Source of the DNA: Novosphingobium sp.
Lineage (GTDB): Bacteria; Pseudomonadota; Alphaproteobacteria; Sphingomonadales; Sphingomonadaceae
Direction of reading: 5' to 3'
DNA length: 64,000 nt
Assembly (NCBI GenBank): GCA_017745295.1
Contig: JAGHZR010000005.1
Span: forward strand, 124,001-188,000
Both the position numbers and the translations under genes were made by a program. Shown one piece after another: positions 40,168 to 49,964 of the stretch. Every line of letters begins with the position of its first letter. Within the stretch, counting starts at the first letter, position 1. The notes under the pieces were generated by a model. It had not been told where the DNA came from and made no database searches. It saw nothing but the letters and a program-made list of their open reading frames with translations.

Positions 40168-41034
40168 ATGATGATCCCGATCGTCAACTATACCCTGCGC
40201 GCGAACGGCATCCGCCAGAACTACATCGATGCCGGACAAGGCGCGCCCGTCGTGCTGCTCCACGGCTTTCCCGAAACCAACTACGCCTGGCGCCACCAGA
40301 TCCCCGTGCTCGGCGAACGCTACCGCCTGATCGCCCCCGACCTGCGCGGCTACGGCGAGACCGACAAGCCCGCAAGCGGCTATGACAAGCGCACCATGGC
40401 CAAGGACCTCGCCGCCCTGCTCGACGAACTGGGCATCGGCAGGATTGCGCTGGTCGGCCACGATCGCGGCGCGCGTGTCGCAACGCGCTTCGCCAAGGAC
40501 TACCCCGAGCGGGTTGATCGGCTGGTGGTGATGGACAACGTTCCCACCCGCATCGTCGCGCGCGAGATCAACGCCGAGATCGCCAAGGTCTACTGGTTCT
40601 TCCTGTTCCACCTCGTGCCCGACCTTCCCGAGACGCTGATCGCGGGCAAGGAAGAGCAATGGCTGCGCTGGTTCTTCTCGGACTGGGCCTATGATCCCGC
40701 TACAATCTCCGGCGAGGCTTTCGACACCTACGTTCGCGCCTACCGCGCTCCCGGCGCCGTGCGCGGCGCGATGGCCGACTACCGCGCCAATGCCGAGGAT
40801 GTCGCGCAGGACCGCGAAGACGCCCATATCAAGATCGCCTGCCCTACGCTGGCGCTGTGGGGAGCGGACTTCGGCGCGGTCGGCAAGCTGTTCGACATGC
40901 CCAAGGTGTGGGCGGAAATGGCCGACGATCTGCGCGCCGTTGCCATCGAGCACTGCGGGCACCTGCCGCATGAAGAGCGGCCCGAGGCCGTCAACGCCCT
41001 GCTGCTGGACTTCCTCGAAGGCTGGAAAGGCTGA
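40168..41034 (+). CDS. Alpha/beta hydrolase (haloacetate dehalogenase / epoxide hydrolase-like)
   Basis: VVLLHGFPETNYAWRHQIPVL...VGHDRGARVATRFAKDYPERV with Asp nucleophile; C-terminal GHLPHEERPE. Confidence 0.85.
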   Translation: MMIPIVNYTLRANGIRQNYIDAGQGAPVVLLHGFPETNYAWRHQIPVLGERYRLIAPDLRGYGETDKPASGYDKRTMAKDLAALLDELGIGRIALVGHDRGARVATRFAKDYPERVDRLVVMDNVPTRIVAREINAEIAKVYWFFLFHLVPDLPETLIAGKEEQWLRWFFSDWAYDPATISGEAFDTYVRAYRAPGAVRGAMADYRANAEDVAQDREDAHIKIACPTLALWGADFGAVGKLFDMPKVWAEMADDLRAVAIEHCGHLPHEERPEAVNALLLDFLEGWKG

Positions 41035-41036
41035 TC

Positions 41037-42722
41037 ATGAGCGCGCTTCTCTCCGAACTCGGCATCATCGTCGGCAAACGCGGCCTGCTGGTCGGGGAAG
41101 GCCGGACGCGGCGCTATCGCACGGGCTTCCGCTTCGGTTCGGGCAAGGCGTTCGCGGTGGTTCGCCCCGGCAGTCTGCTCGAACTCTGGCGGGTAGTGAA
41201 TGCCTGCGCGCGGGCGGGCGTCATCGTCATCATGCAGGCGGCCAACACCGGCCTGACCGGCGGTTCCACGCCCGATGGTGACGACTATGACCGCGATGTG
41301 GTGATCGTCAGCACCACCCGGCTCGACGGCATCCACCTCGTGCGCGGCGGCAAGCAGGTGATCTGCCTGCCTGGATCACGCCTGTTCGAGCTGGAGGACA
41401 AAGTCGCCGAAGTGGGCCGCGAGCCGCATTCGCGGATCGGCTCCTCCTGCATCGGCGCCTCGATCGTCGGCGGTATCTGCAACAATTCGGGCGGCGCCCT
41501 GATTCACCGCGGACCGGCCTATACGCAGATGGCGCTCTATGCCCGGATCGAAAGCGACGGCACCGTCCGGCTCGTCAATCACCTTGGCGTCACGCTGGGT
41601 GGCGATCCCGAAACCATGCTTTCCCGCCTCGATGCCGGAGCTTTTTCGGAAAGCGACGTGATCGACGATCCTGCCGCGCTTGGCTCCGATCCGCACTATC
41701 AGGATCATGTTCGCGAGATCGACGCCGATACGCCTGCACGCTTCAACAACGACCCCCGGCATCATTTCGAGGCTTCGGGAAGCGGCGGCCATGTCGTGGT
41801 CTTTGCCGTCCGGGTCGATACGTTCGAGCATGAGGACCGTATCGCCGACTTCTACGTAGGCACCAACGATCCGGCCGAACTGACCGCGATCCGCAGGCAT
41901 ATCCTGAGCCGCTTCCAGTCGTTGCCGATCCAGGGCGAGTATATCCACCGCTCCGCTTTCCGCCTGACCGCGCGCTACGGGAAGGACACGTTCCTAGCCG
42001 TGCGCCATCTCGGGGCGAAACACCTGCCGAAGCTGTTCGCGTTGAAGGGGCGTTTCGACAGCATGGTCTCGCGTCTGCCATGGGCACCCCGCGATGTGTC
42101 CGACCGGGTCATGCAGTTCGCCGCCACCCTGTTCCCGCAGCATCTCCCCGCCCGGATGCGGGACTACGATACGCGCTTTGAGCATCACCTCATCCTGAAG
42201 ATGGGCGGCACGGGCATCGACGAGGCGCGGGCGTTCCTGTCAGGCTTCTTCCCCACCGCACACGGCGATTTCTTCGAATGCACAGCAGACGAAGGCGAGC
42301 GCGCCTTCCTGCACCGCTTCGCCGTCGCCGGAGCCTCGATCCGCTACCGCGCCCTGCGCCGCGACACGATCGAGGATTTCGTGGCACTCGACGTGGCGCA
42401 CCGCCGCAACGACGCGGACTGGGATGAAAAGCTGCCCGCCGACCTTGCCGAGCAGATCGTCGGCGTCAGCTATTGCGGGCATTTCTTCTGCCATGTCTTC
42501 CACCGCGACTACCTGCTGAAGAAGGGCCGCGATCCGTTGGCGTTCGAACATGCCATGCTGACGCTGCTGGATGCGCGCGGTGCCGAATATCCGGCCGAGC
42601 ACAACGTCGGCCACCTCTACCCGGCCAAGCCCGCGCTGGAGCGGCATTACCGGGACCTCGATCCCACCAACAGCCTCAACCCCGGCATCGGGCATACCTC
42701 GAAAAAGGCCAACTGGGCCTGA
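41037..42722 (+). CDS. dld: Quinone-dependent D-lactate dehydrogenase
   Basis: NTGLTGGSTPDGDDYDRDVVIVSTTRLDGIH...REPHSRIGSSCIGASIVGGICNNSGGALIHRGPAYTQM closely resembles E. coli Dld; C-term membrane-binding region. Confidence 0.92.
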   Translation: MSALLSELGIIVGKRGLLVGEGRTRRYRTGFRFGSGKAFAVVRPGSLLELWRVVNACARAGVIVIMQAANTGLTGGSTPDGDDYDRDVVIVSTTRLDGIHLVRGGKQVICLPGSRLFELEDKVAEVGREPHSRIGSSCIGASIVGGICNNSGGALIHRGPAYTQMALYARIESDGTVRLVNHLGVTLGGDPETMLSRLDAGAFSESDVIDDPAALGSDPHYQDHVREIDADTPARFNNDPRHHFEASGSGGHVVVFAVRVDTFEHEDRIADFYVGTNDPAELTAIRRHILSRFQSLPIQGEYIHRSAFRLTARYGKDTFLAVRHLGAKHLPKLFALKGRFDSMVSRLPWAPRDVSDRVMQFAATLFPQHLPARMRDYDTRFEHHLILKMGGTGIDEARAFLSGFFPTAHGDFFECTADEGERAFLHRFAVAGASIRYRALRRDTIEDFVALDVAHRRNDADWDEKLPADLAEQIVGVSYCGHFFCHVFHRDYLLKKGRDPLAFEHAMLTLLDARGAEYPAEHNVGHLYPAKPALERHYRDLDPTNSLNPGIGHTSKKANWA

Positions 42723-42755
42723 TTGACAACCGCTTCATCACCGAAGGGAACCCCT

Positions 42756-43622
42756 GTGAAACTCGCTCGCATCGGCCAACCCGGCCAGGAACGCCCCGCC
42801 ATCCTCGACAGCGAAGGCAGGCTTCGCGACCTCTCCGCCCATGTCTCCGACATCGGCCCCGCCACCTTGTCGGATGGCGAAATCGAACGCATGAAGGCGC
42901 TCGACATCGACGATCTTCCGCTTGTCGAAGCCCCCGTCCGCTACGGCCCGCCCGTCGCGCAGACCGGCAAGATCATCTGCATCGGCCTCAACTACACCGA
43001 TCATGCCGCCGAAGTCGGCCTGCCGGTTCCCACCGAGCCGACCGTCTTCATCAAGGCCTGCCGCACCAGCGGTCCAAGCGACCCGATCCGCCTGCCCAAA
43101 GGCGCCGAAAAGGGCGACTGGGAAGTCGAACTGGCCATCGTCATCGGGAAAGGCGGGCTCTACATCGAGGAAGACGATGCCCTCGACCACGTCGCCGGCT
43201 ACGCCCTGTTCCACGACGTTTCTGAGCGTTCGTATCAGATGGAACGCGGCGGCCAGTGGACCAAGGGCAAGAGCTTTCCCGGCTTCGCCCCGCTCGGCCC
43301 CTGGCTGGTGACGACGGACGAACTCGGCGACGCGGGCGATCTCGGCATCTGGCTAGAAGTCAACGGCGTGCGCCATCAGGATGGCACCACGCGCAACCTC
43401 GTGTTCGGCGTGCGGCAAGTCGTCAGCTATCTCTCGCGCTTCTTCGAACTGGAACCGGGTGACGTGATCGCAACCGGCACTCCGGCTGGCGTCGGCCTCG
43501 GCCTCAGGCCGCCGCAGTTCCTCAAGGCAGGAGATGTCGTGAAGCTCGGCATCGATGGCCTTGGCGTGCAGGAGCAGCGGATCGTGGGCTGGGAAACACC
43601 GGTTTCGGGAGGCGAGCAATGA
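42756..43622 (+). CDS. Fumarylacetoacetate hydrolase family protein
   Basis: KIICIGLNYTDHAAEVGLPVPTEPTVFIKACRTSGPSDPIRLP; GDVIATGTPAGVG; probable GTG start. Confidence 0.92.
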   Translation: MKLARIGQPGQERPAILDSEGRLRDLSAHVSDIGPATLSDGEIERMKALDIDDLPLVEAPVRYGPPVAQTGKIICIGLNYTDHAAEVGLPVPTEPTVFIKACRTSGPSDPIRLPKGAEKGDWEVELAIVIGKGGLYIEEDDALDHVAGYALFHDVSERSYQMERGGQWTKGKSFPGFAPLGPWLVTTDELGDAGDLGIWLEVNGVRHQDGTTRNLVFGVRQVVSYLSRFFELEPGDVIATGTPAGVGLGLRPPQFLKAGDVVKLGIDGLGVQEQRIVGWETPVSGGEQ

Positions 43623-44590
43623 CCCTCAAATCCGCACTCATGGCGGCGCTGCTGCCTTCGATGGCCGTGATGCTGGTTCCGGCGACTTCCCAAGCCGCGG
43701 CGCCGATGGCATCGCAGCGGCAGGCGCCCGGCTTTTACCGGATGCACGTGGGCCGTTTCGAAGTGACCGCATTGCTCGACGGGACACATCCCTTCCCGGT
43801 CGACCAACTGGCATTCGGAGCGAAACCGCGCGAAACCGACAAGCTGCTGGCGCAGCGTTATCTTGCCTCTCCCGTAGAGGGCATGATCAACGCGTTCCTC
43901 GTCAACACCGGCGATCGCCTGATCCTGATCGATACCGGCGCGGGTGACCTCTACGGCAAGGAAGCCGGTGGGCTGTCTGCAGCACTGCGTGCATCCGGAT
44001 ATTCGCCGGAACAGATCGACGATATCTTCATCACCCATCTGCATGAGGATCACGTCGGCGGACTGGTCAAGGATGGCCGGATGGTCTTCCCCAATGCCAC
44101 CGTCCACATATCGAAGCGCGATTATGACTTCTGGACCGACGATAGCCATCAGGCCGAAGTCGGCGCCCTGCTGAAACCCTTCTTCCCTGCGGTACAGGGC
44201 GTGCTGCGCCCTTACATCGCCGCCGGGCGCGTGGTGCCTTTTAGCGAGGGCGAAGGGGACCTGATCCCCGGTCTACGCCCTATCGCCGCCCCCGGACATA
44301 CTCCGGGCCACACGACGTACCTGCTCCATGACGGCAAGGACGCGATGCTGTTCTGGGGCGACACCGTTCACGTCGCCGGGGTGCAGTTCGACGATCCGCA
44401 TATCGCCATCAAGTACGACTGGAAGGTTCCCGGCGCCATCGCCAGCCGCGACAGGCTCCTCGCCGAAGCGGTGAAGAACGGCTGGTGGGTGGCGGGTGCG
44501 CACATCTCGTTCCCGGGCATCGGCCACATCGCCGCCAAGGGCCGCAACGCCTACGCCTGGGTACCGGCGAACTACACGCTCAACCGCTGA
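43619..44590 (+). CDS. Exported MBL-fold metallo-hydrolase (lactonase-like)
   Basis: Signal peptide; FITHLHEDHVGGLV (HxHxDH); APGHTPGHTTYLL. Confidence 0.9.
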   Translation: MTLKSALMAALLPSMAVMLVPATSQAAAPMASQRQAPGFYRMHVGRFEVTALLDGTHPFPVDQLAFGAKPRETDKLLAQRYLASPVEGMINAFLVNTGDRLILIDTGAGDLYGKEAGGLSAALRASGYSPEQIDDIFITHLHEDHVGGLVKDGRMVFPNATVHISKRDYDFWTDDSHQAEVGALLKPFFPAVQGVLRPYIAAGRVVPFSEGEGDLIPGLRPIAAPGHTPGHTTYLLHDGKDAMLFWGDTVHVAGVQFDDPHIAIKYDWKVPGAIASRDRLLAEAVKNGWWVAGAHISFPGIGHIAAKGRNAYAWVPANYTLNR

Positions 44591-44669
44591 CTCCACCCGA
44601 AACCCTGAAATCCGCAACGAGGGGCGCCGCCTCTCGGCCGCACAGACGCATCTTGAAAGGAGACCTCAC

Positions 44670-45494
44670 ATGACCAATTTCGTCGCCGCCAAGGATGGCA
44701 CCCAAATCTACTACCGCGACTTCGGCAAGGGCCGCCCCATCGTCTTCTCGCATGGCTGGCCGCTCAATGCCGATGCCTGGGACGGGCAGATGCAATTTCT
44801 GGCAAACGCGGGCTTCCGCGTCATCGCCCATGACCGGCGCGGTCACGGCCGCTCGGATCAGCCCGCGACCGGCTACGACATGGACACCTTCGCCGACGAC
44901 CTGGCCGCGGTCATCGACGCCCTCGAACTGGAAGATGCGATCCTCGTCGGCCATTCCATGGGCGGCGGCGAGGTCGTGCGCTACATCACCCGCCACGGCA
45001 CCGGGCGCGTGTCCAAGCTCGTCCTGCTCGGCGCCATCACCCCGCTGATGGGCGCTACCGCTGGCAATGTCGACGGCGTGCCGATCGAAGTGGCCGACGG
45101 TGTGCGCAAGGCGGTTCTGGACAACCGCTCGCAATTGTTCCTCGACTTCCCCGACGTCTTCTTCGGCATGAATCAGGAAGGCGCGGACAAGAACGAAGGC
45201 TGGCGCATGGCCTTCTGGCAGCAGGGGATGTCGGGCGCGCTCCATGCCCAATATGCCTCTATCGAGCAGTTCTGGGCTACCGATTTCCGTGAGGAAATGA
45301 AGGCGATCTCGCTACCCGTCCTGATCGTCCATGGCAGCGGCGACTACATCGTGCCGATGGAAACGACCGCTAAACGCGCAGCCGAGATTCTGCCGAACGC
45401 CACTCTCAAAGTGTACGAAGGCGCTGCCCACGGCTTCCCTGTAACCCACCGCGACCGGCTCAACGCTGATTTGGTGGAATTTTCGAGCCACTGA
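44670..45494 (+). CDS. Alpha/beta hydrolase (non-heme chloroperoxidase-like)
   Basis: PIVFSHGWPLNADAWDGQM...GHSMGGGEVVRYITRHG. Confidence 0.92.
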   Translation: MTNFVAAKDGTQIYYRDFGKGRPIVFSHGWPLNADAWDGQMQFLANAGFRVIAHDRRGHGRSDQPATGYDMDTFADDLAAVIDALELEDAILVGHSMGGGEVVRYITRHGTGRVSKLVLLGAITPLMGATAGNVDGVPIEVADGVRKAVLDNRSQLFLDFPDVFFGMNQEGADKNEGWRMAFWQQGMSGALHAQYASIEQFWATDFREEMKAISLPVLIVHGSGDYIVPMETTAKRAAEILPNATLKVYEGAAHGFPVTHRDRLNADLVEFSSH

Positions 45495-45570
45495 TTACTC
45501 AGAAGGCCTCCTTTGAGGCATTGTAGGAAATTGTCGAACTCGGAAAAGTTTAAAACACGAAAATTGAGAT

Positions 45571-45594
45571 GGCCCGGCTCCGGCAAGCCGGGCC
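45571..45594 (+). terminator. Terminator hairpin at end of the 38.9-45.5 kb operon
   Basis: Perfect 9-bp stem GGCCCGGCT-CCGGCA-AGCCGGGCC followed by GTTT. Confidence 0.6.
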
Positions 45595-45765
45595 GTTTCG
45601 GCGATCCGGAATGCCTGAGTTCAGCCGCTTTAGCGATTGTCCACTTTGACCAGCCCTGATCGTCAGCTTTAAGCGAGACCGGACGTTGATTTGCCCGAAT
45701 GGGAACGACTGGGATGGGGCGGTAGCGGTCGTACGAATGCCCAAATTACCCTTTCTATTTCCGCG

Positions 45766-47178
45766 TCAGAAAATCACGCCGAACGCAAGCTCGAGGGCGT
45801 CTTCCATCGTGTAAGTTTTGAACTCCTCGCCTCGCCGATAGGTGAATCCGAAGTCGATCGCGGACGCATCAGCGACCCACCAGCGATATTTGAACGCGGC
45901 CTCGATGCGCCGTACGTCCGGGGCCGTGCCCGATACCGTCGGCAGGAAGCGATAGCGGAAGGAGCTGACCACCCCGGATTTCTCGAACAGCGGCGGGACG
46001 AGGTCGATACCGACCACGATACCGGTCGACAGGAAATTACCATGCTCCTTGAAATCGGCCCGCCCGGCCCGGAAGACATGACTATAGTCGATCTCACCGG
46101 CGACCATGCACTGAGTCCGGAAGGCGATGCTACTGATCGCGATCGGCTTGAGCTTGCCAAGTCCGCAGATGCCGAGGTCCGTTGGCATCCATCCCGGCGT
46201 AAGGAAAATAGATCCCACACCGCGCCGTGCCCCCTTCACATAGTCCGACACGAAGCTAGCCTGTCCACTCAGACTCGCGCGAAATGGCAACGCGACATCG
46301 TCGATCGACAGGCCGATGGCGAGACCATTGGTATCCTTGTCATCACGTCGTTCATCGGGTCCGAGCGCCGACGCAGGTTTCGTGCGGTCACGCGACAAGG
46401 TGTAGTTGGTATATAGAAAGATCGGATAGGCGGCCTGGTCGCCGGTCAAGCGCAAGCCCAATGTGCCGTCGAAGCTCAGGGTCGTGGTAGTCTTGGTGCT
46501 GCCGTCATCTTCCTCAGTTCGGATTCTCTTGATCCCGATCGTCGCGGATTCGGCCTTCTTGCGATCGTCACCGGTGAGTGCGAGCGAAGTGACGGTCCGC
46601 ACGAGACCCAGGCGCGGGATCTCGGTCGGTTCGTTCAAGCTGTCGATCACCGGAGTTTCGATGGGCGTACCATCTTGCGCGACGACCACTGGCCGCTCGG
46701 CTCTCGGCTTGGCCGGCATGCAGGCGATCCTGACCGTGGCCGCGTCTTCGAACAACCAGAGCGGACGGCCGACCGTGTCGGCCGGATATGGCGACGTCAG
46801 CCTGAGCCCGCGCGCCTTGGGCGTAATCGACGAGCCTGGAGCAAGCTCCTGACCGAGCTGGCGGACATAGTGCAACAGGGCCTGGCGGCTTGCCCGGTCC
46901 ATCGTGGCGGGCGGCGAGACGACACGATCAACGAGTAGCTGGAGATAGGCTTCAGGCGCGACAGCTGTGGTGCCGAGCAGACGCGATGGCGGATAGCCGA
47001 TCTGGAAGAAGATGCCTTCTGCGATTCGTCCAAGAGGAACACTTCGCTCCTGGCCGGGATCAGCGACTCCGGCGCAGGCGGTCTTGACCACCGCGCTGAG
47101 ATCGACCTCGTCAGCCGCCCAGACCGGCGTGGCGACACCAAGACCGAGGACCGTGGCAAAGATGGAGGCCCGCATCAT
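45766..47178 (-). CDS. Exported protein with beta-rich, outer-membrane-like C-terminus; unknown function
   Basis: Signal peptide MMRASIFATVLGLGVATPVWA; repeated alternating hydrophobic segments in C-terminal half ending in ALELAFGVIF (terminal aromatic). Confidence 0.7.
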   Translation of the reverse strand: MMRASIFATVLGLGVATPVWAADEVDLSAVVKTACAGVADPGQERSVPLGRIAEGIFFQIGYPPSRLLGTTAVAPEAYLQLLVDRVVSPPATMDRASRQALLHYVRQLGQELAPGSSITPKARGLRLTSPYPADTVGRPLWLFEDAATVRIACMPAKPRAERPVVVAQDGTPIETPVIDSLNEPTEIPRLGLVRTVTSLALTGDDRKKAESATIGIKRIRTEEDDGSTKTTTTLSFDGTLGLRLTGDQAAYPIFLYTNYTLSRDRTKPASALGPDERRDDKDTNGLAIGLSIDDVALPFRASLSGQASFVSDYVKGARRGVGSIFLTPGWMPTDLGICGLGKLKPIAISSIAFRTQCMVAGEIDYSHVFRAGRADFKEHGNFLSTGIVVGIDLVPPLFEKSGVVSSFRYRFLPTVSGTAPDVRRIEAAFKYRWWVADASAIDFGFTYRRGEEFKTYTMEDALELAFGVIF

Positions 47179-47537
47179 CGTGCGGTGAACGTCGTAATCG
47201 ACGCCTTTACGGTCAGAAGCCGCGCTTTGGCCTGAGCGATCGCCGCCTTGGCTGTGGCGAGTGTCGCTTTTTCAACGAGATAATCGCCGAAGGTTGCGAG
47301 GGTGCGGGTTCGCAATTTGTCGATCTCGTTTCGGTTGCGCCCGATCTTGACGCCTGCACACAATTCAAAATCATCCATCATGCTGTCGGCCTGAACACGC
47401 CAATCCGGCTTCGTCGCACCCCAGCCATTGGTATTATCGCCAGGGATGAGTGCCGACCAATTGGGATAATAAGGTGGCCCCAGCTTCTTCACGAACTTGT
47501 CTATGGCGATGTCGGCGCAAGCTTGAGCACGTTCCAC
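47175..47537 (-). CDS. Hypothetical small protein, translationally coupled to 45766..47178
   Basis: Co-oriented ORF with 4-nt overlap with downstream gene; GTG start. Confidence 0.6.
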   Translation of the reverse strand: MERAQACADIAIDKFVKKLGPPYYPNWSALIPGDNTNGWGATKPDWRVQADSMMDDFELCAGVKIGRNRNEIDKLRTRTLATFGDYLVEKATLATAKAAIAQAKARLLTVKASITTFTAR

Positions 47538-47719
47538 GATAAGCCCCCTTTTCAGAGGCGGCCGGCATGATCAGCCGGGGACTCGCCCGGCGCACGCTCG
47601 ACTATTTGCCCCCGCATTGGGATACTATGTCATTTTGGTCTGCTTAGGGAGCGAATACTTGTCCGTTTTAGTGCCCAGTTACTTTTGGAGATGAAAATGA
47701 ACATTCCTCCAGAACATGG

Positions 47720-48571
47720 TCATTCAGCCCGCTCAAATGTAACTATGAATGCGCGCCCAGCACGGCCATCGGACGGTGCGATCTGGCGCACCGCGCGCGA
47801 TGTCAGCGCGTCGTTCCGTTCACCGATCCAGCGGACGCCAGTGATCGTCATGTCGGTGTATGGGGCTTCCCCGACCCAAATCGAACCTTCCCCATCAATG
47901 ATGTCATGGAGGCCTTTCAGTGCGCCCCCGACGGGGGGATCGAAGGAGAACAGTTCATCCATCACGATGATTGGGGCGCCCGGGTTGCCGGAGACGCGGA
48001 AGCGCGGCCCCTGCGGATTGACGCCTCCCGAATTGCCCGAGAGAAGGAACGCTCGCCCGCCCGTTGTCGGTTTGAACGCCACAGTCATGATCATGCCGTG
48101 AGGCTGCGCTGGCCAGGGCAGCGATCGCGAGACAATGAATGGCGCGCCCCCGACCTGCGTTTCGGCAATGGACTGACACACGGCTTGATAGGCGGGGCTG
48201 GTACATGGCACCGCCCAGGAAACCATGACGCGGGAGGTGCCAAGGGGCGAGAGGATGCGGCGGATATCACTCGTCGTCTGATTGCTCTCGCTCATCATCT
48301 TGCGCGTATTGGCGAGCGTGCCGCTTGTCGTTTGCACGATCGCAAGGATGCGCTGGTTGTCGTCTGCGGCCTTCTTCTGGTTGGACATGACTTCCGCAAA
48401 CTGCGCCCACACACCGCCGATCGTAGACACGATGATCCCGGCCAACGACACATAGCCCCATCTGGTGATCTTCTTTGAGCCTTTGTGCCGAAATTCCGTC
48501 GCCAGCCCGAGGATGCCGAAGGCGCCGGTTAGGACGATCGCCAATGCCTTCCAGACTTCGAACAATTCCAT
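47720..48571 (-). CDS. Two-TM, coiled-coil hypothetical protein with C-terminal globular domain
   Basis: TM segments VWKALAIVLTGAFGILGLA and WGYVSLAGIIVSTIGGVWAQF, then SNQKKAADDNQRILAIVQTTSGTLANTRKMM. Confidence 0.7.
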   Translation of the reverse strand: MELFEVWKALAIVLTGAFGILGLATEFRHKGSKKITRWGYVSLAGIIVSTIGGVWAQFAEVMSNQKKAADDNQRILAIVQTTSGTLANTRKMMSESNQTTSDIRRILSPLGTSRVMVSWAVPCTSPAYQAVCQSIAETQVGGAPFIVSRSLPWPAQPHGMIMTVAFKPTTGGRAFLLSGNSGGVNPQGPRFRVSGNPGAPIIVMDELFSFDPPVGGALKGLHDIIDGEGSIWVGEAPYTDMTITGVRWIGERNDALTSRAVRQIAPSDGRAGRAFIVTFERAE

Positions 48572-48617
48572 CGCGATATACTCTCCAAGGCGCAGACGCG
48601 CGACGCTCTGGCATCAT

Positions 48618-49964
48618 CTAGACTTCGAGTATGAGCGGAGCGTCATCGAGCAATCTGACCGTCAGGTGACCGTTGCTGGCACGCGACGCTTCGTCGAGCA
48701 TTGCCTCGACCTTTGCGAGGTGAGCGCGCGCCTTGCGCAGTTCTTTGGGATCCTTACGCTCGGCAATCTTGGCGGCGATTTCGTCGCCCATGAACGCTGT
48801 GCTGCAGTTCAGCCAGATGGTGAACGGCCGACCGGCCTCGGCATTGGCTGACATATCGCTGCCATTTCCGAGGCGGGAGTCGAGCAGAACCTCCAGAATG
48901 CGCAGGTCAGGATTGTCGTGCTCGCCATTGGCGCAGAAAACATAATGGTCTGCGGTGATCCGCTTGGCGAAGGTACGGTCCATATTATGTTCGGACCCAT
49001 GATGCGGCATCTTCAGGATATCGACATGCAGCCCACCGCCATCGGCCAGGAGACCGTGGTGCTTCAAGCCCGCCAGCACATCCTCGTGATGGCCGTCGCC
49101 GGTCAGGACAAGGCGCTTGACCCGTCCGTGATAGGTTTCCTCCAGCAATAGCATAAGCGAGGCGAGGTTGGGCTCGGTAACATTGTTGCGATGCCCGATC
49201 TCGTCATCGATCGACAGGCTGACAGCTGCGGTTCCGATCGGGCCAGCATTATCACCCAGCCACTTCTTGAGGCTGGCGACCGACTTGCTGTTCTCGGCAT
49301 CCTTGAGCCAAGCGTTCCAATATTCACGCAGGATCGCGAGATCCTTCTCGAAGGGACCAAGCAACTTGATCGCCATCCGGCTGTTCCGTTTGAGGGTGAT
49401 AGTGTCGGGGCCGCGCACCATCGCGAGCTTGCCGCCAAATTCCTCGTTGAGTGGAATATTGAGCTGATCGGCCGCGATGCGCCGCGACACCTTAATCGCC
49501 TCGGGAATCGAGGCCGCGATGTTGCGATAGGCTGCGGCGAGCTTGAGTGCGGATGGGTTGGCCATGCTCGACAGCGCGTTGGCGCGTGAGGCCAGCATGG
49601 TCGCGATCGGCCCGCTATTTTCGGGGACGAGTGCCTTGAAGCTGTTGTGCCAGATGCGCTTGATCGCGGGCGGCTCGGGATAGTCGGGCGCCCGCGAAGC
49701 GCGGCCGTTGGCCACTTTGAAATTGTGGACGCGCCACGCGACCAAGTCTTCCATCAATCGCAACACACCGCCGATATGATCCTGATCGACGTGCGAAACA
49801 TAGACTAGGTCGAGTGGCTTTCCGGCGGCAGCCCATGCACCGAGAAAGGGCCGCACAGATTTCTGATAGGAGGCCGGCATGCCGCCATCGGCGAGGATCG
49901 CGACCCCGCCGCCTTCGATCAGGATGCAGTCGCCCTTTTCCGAAGGGAGGATCGTCAATTTCAT
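48618..49964 (-). CDS. ComEC-like MBL-fold hydrolase
   Basis: GDCILIEGGGVAILADGG; VYVSHVDQDHIGGVLRL (HxDxDH); KMPHHGSEHN ComEC-type motif. Confidence 0.88.
   Translation of the reverse strand: MKLTILPSEKGDCILIEGGGVAILADGGMPASYQKSVRPFLGAWAAAGKPLDLVYVSHVDQDHIGGVLRLMEDLVAWRVHNFKVANGRASRAPDYPEPPAIKRIWHNSFKALVPENSGPIATMLASRANALSSMANPSALKLAAAYRNIAASIPEAIKVSRRIAADQLNIPLNEEFGGKLAMVRGPDTITLKRNSRMAIKLLGPFEKDLAILREYWNAWLKDAENSKSVASLKKWLGDNAGPIGTAAVSLSIDDEIGHRNNVTEPNLASLMLLLEETYHGRVKRLVLTGDGHHEDVLAGLKHHGLLADGGGLHVDILKMPHHGSEHNMDRTFAKRITADHYVFCANGEHDNPDLRILEVLLDSRLGNGSDMSANAEAGRPFTIWLNCSTAFMGDEIAAKIAERKDPKELRKARAHLAKVEAMLDEASRASNGHLTVRLLDDAPLILEV

Noticed and set aside
40168-41034. Naming this gene a fluoroacetate dehalogenase
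   Set aside because: Asp nucleophile context fits the family but the halide-pocket segment seems different, so only a broad hydrolase call is supported
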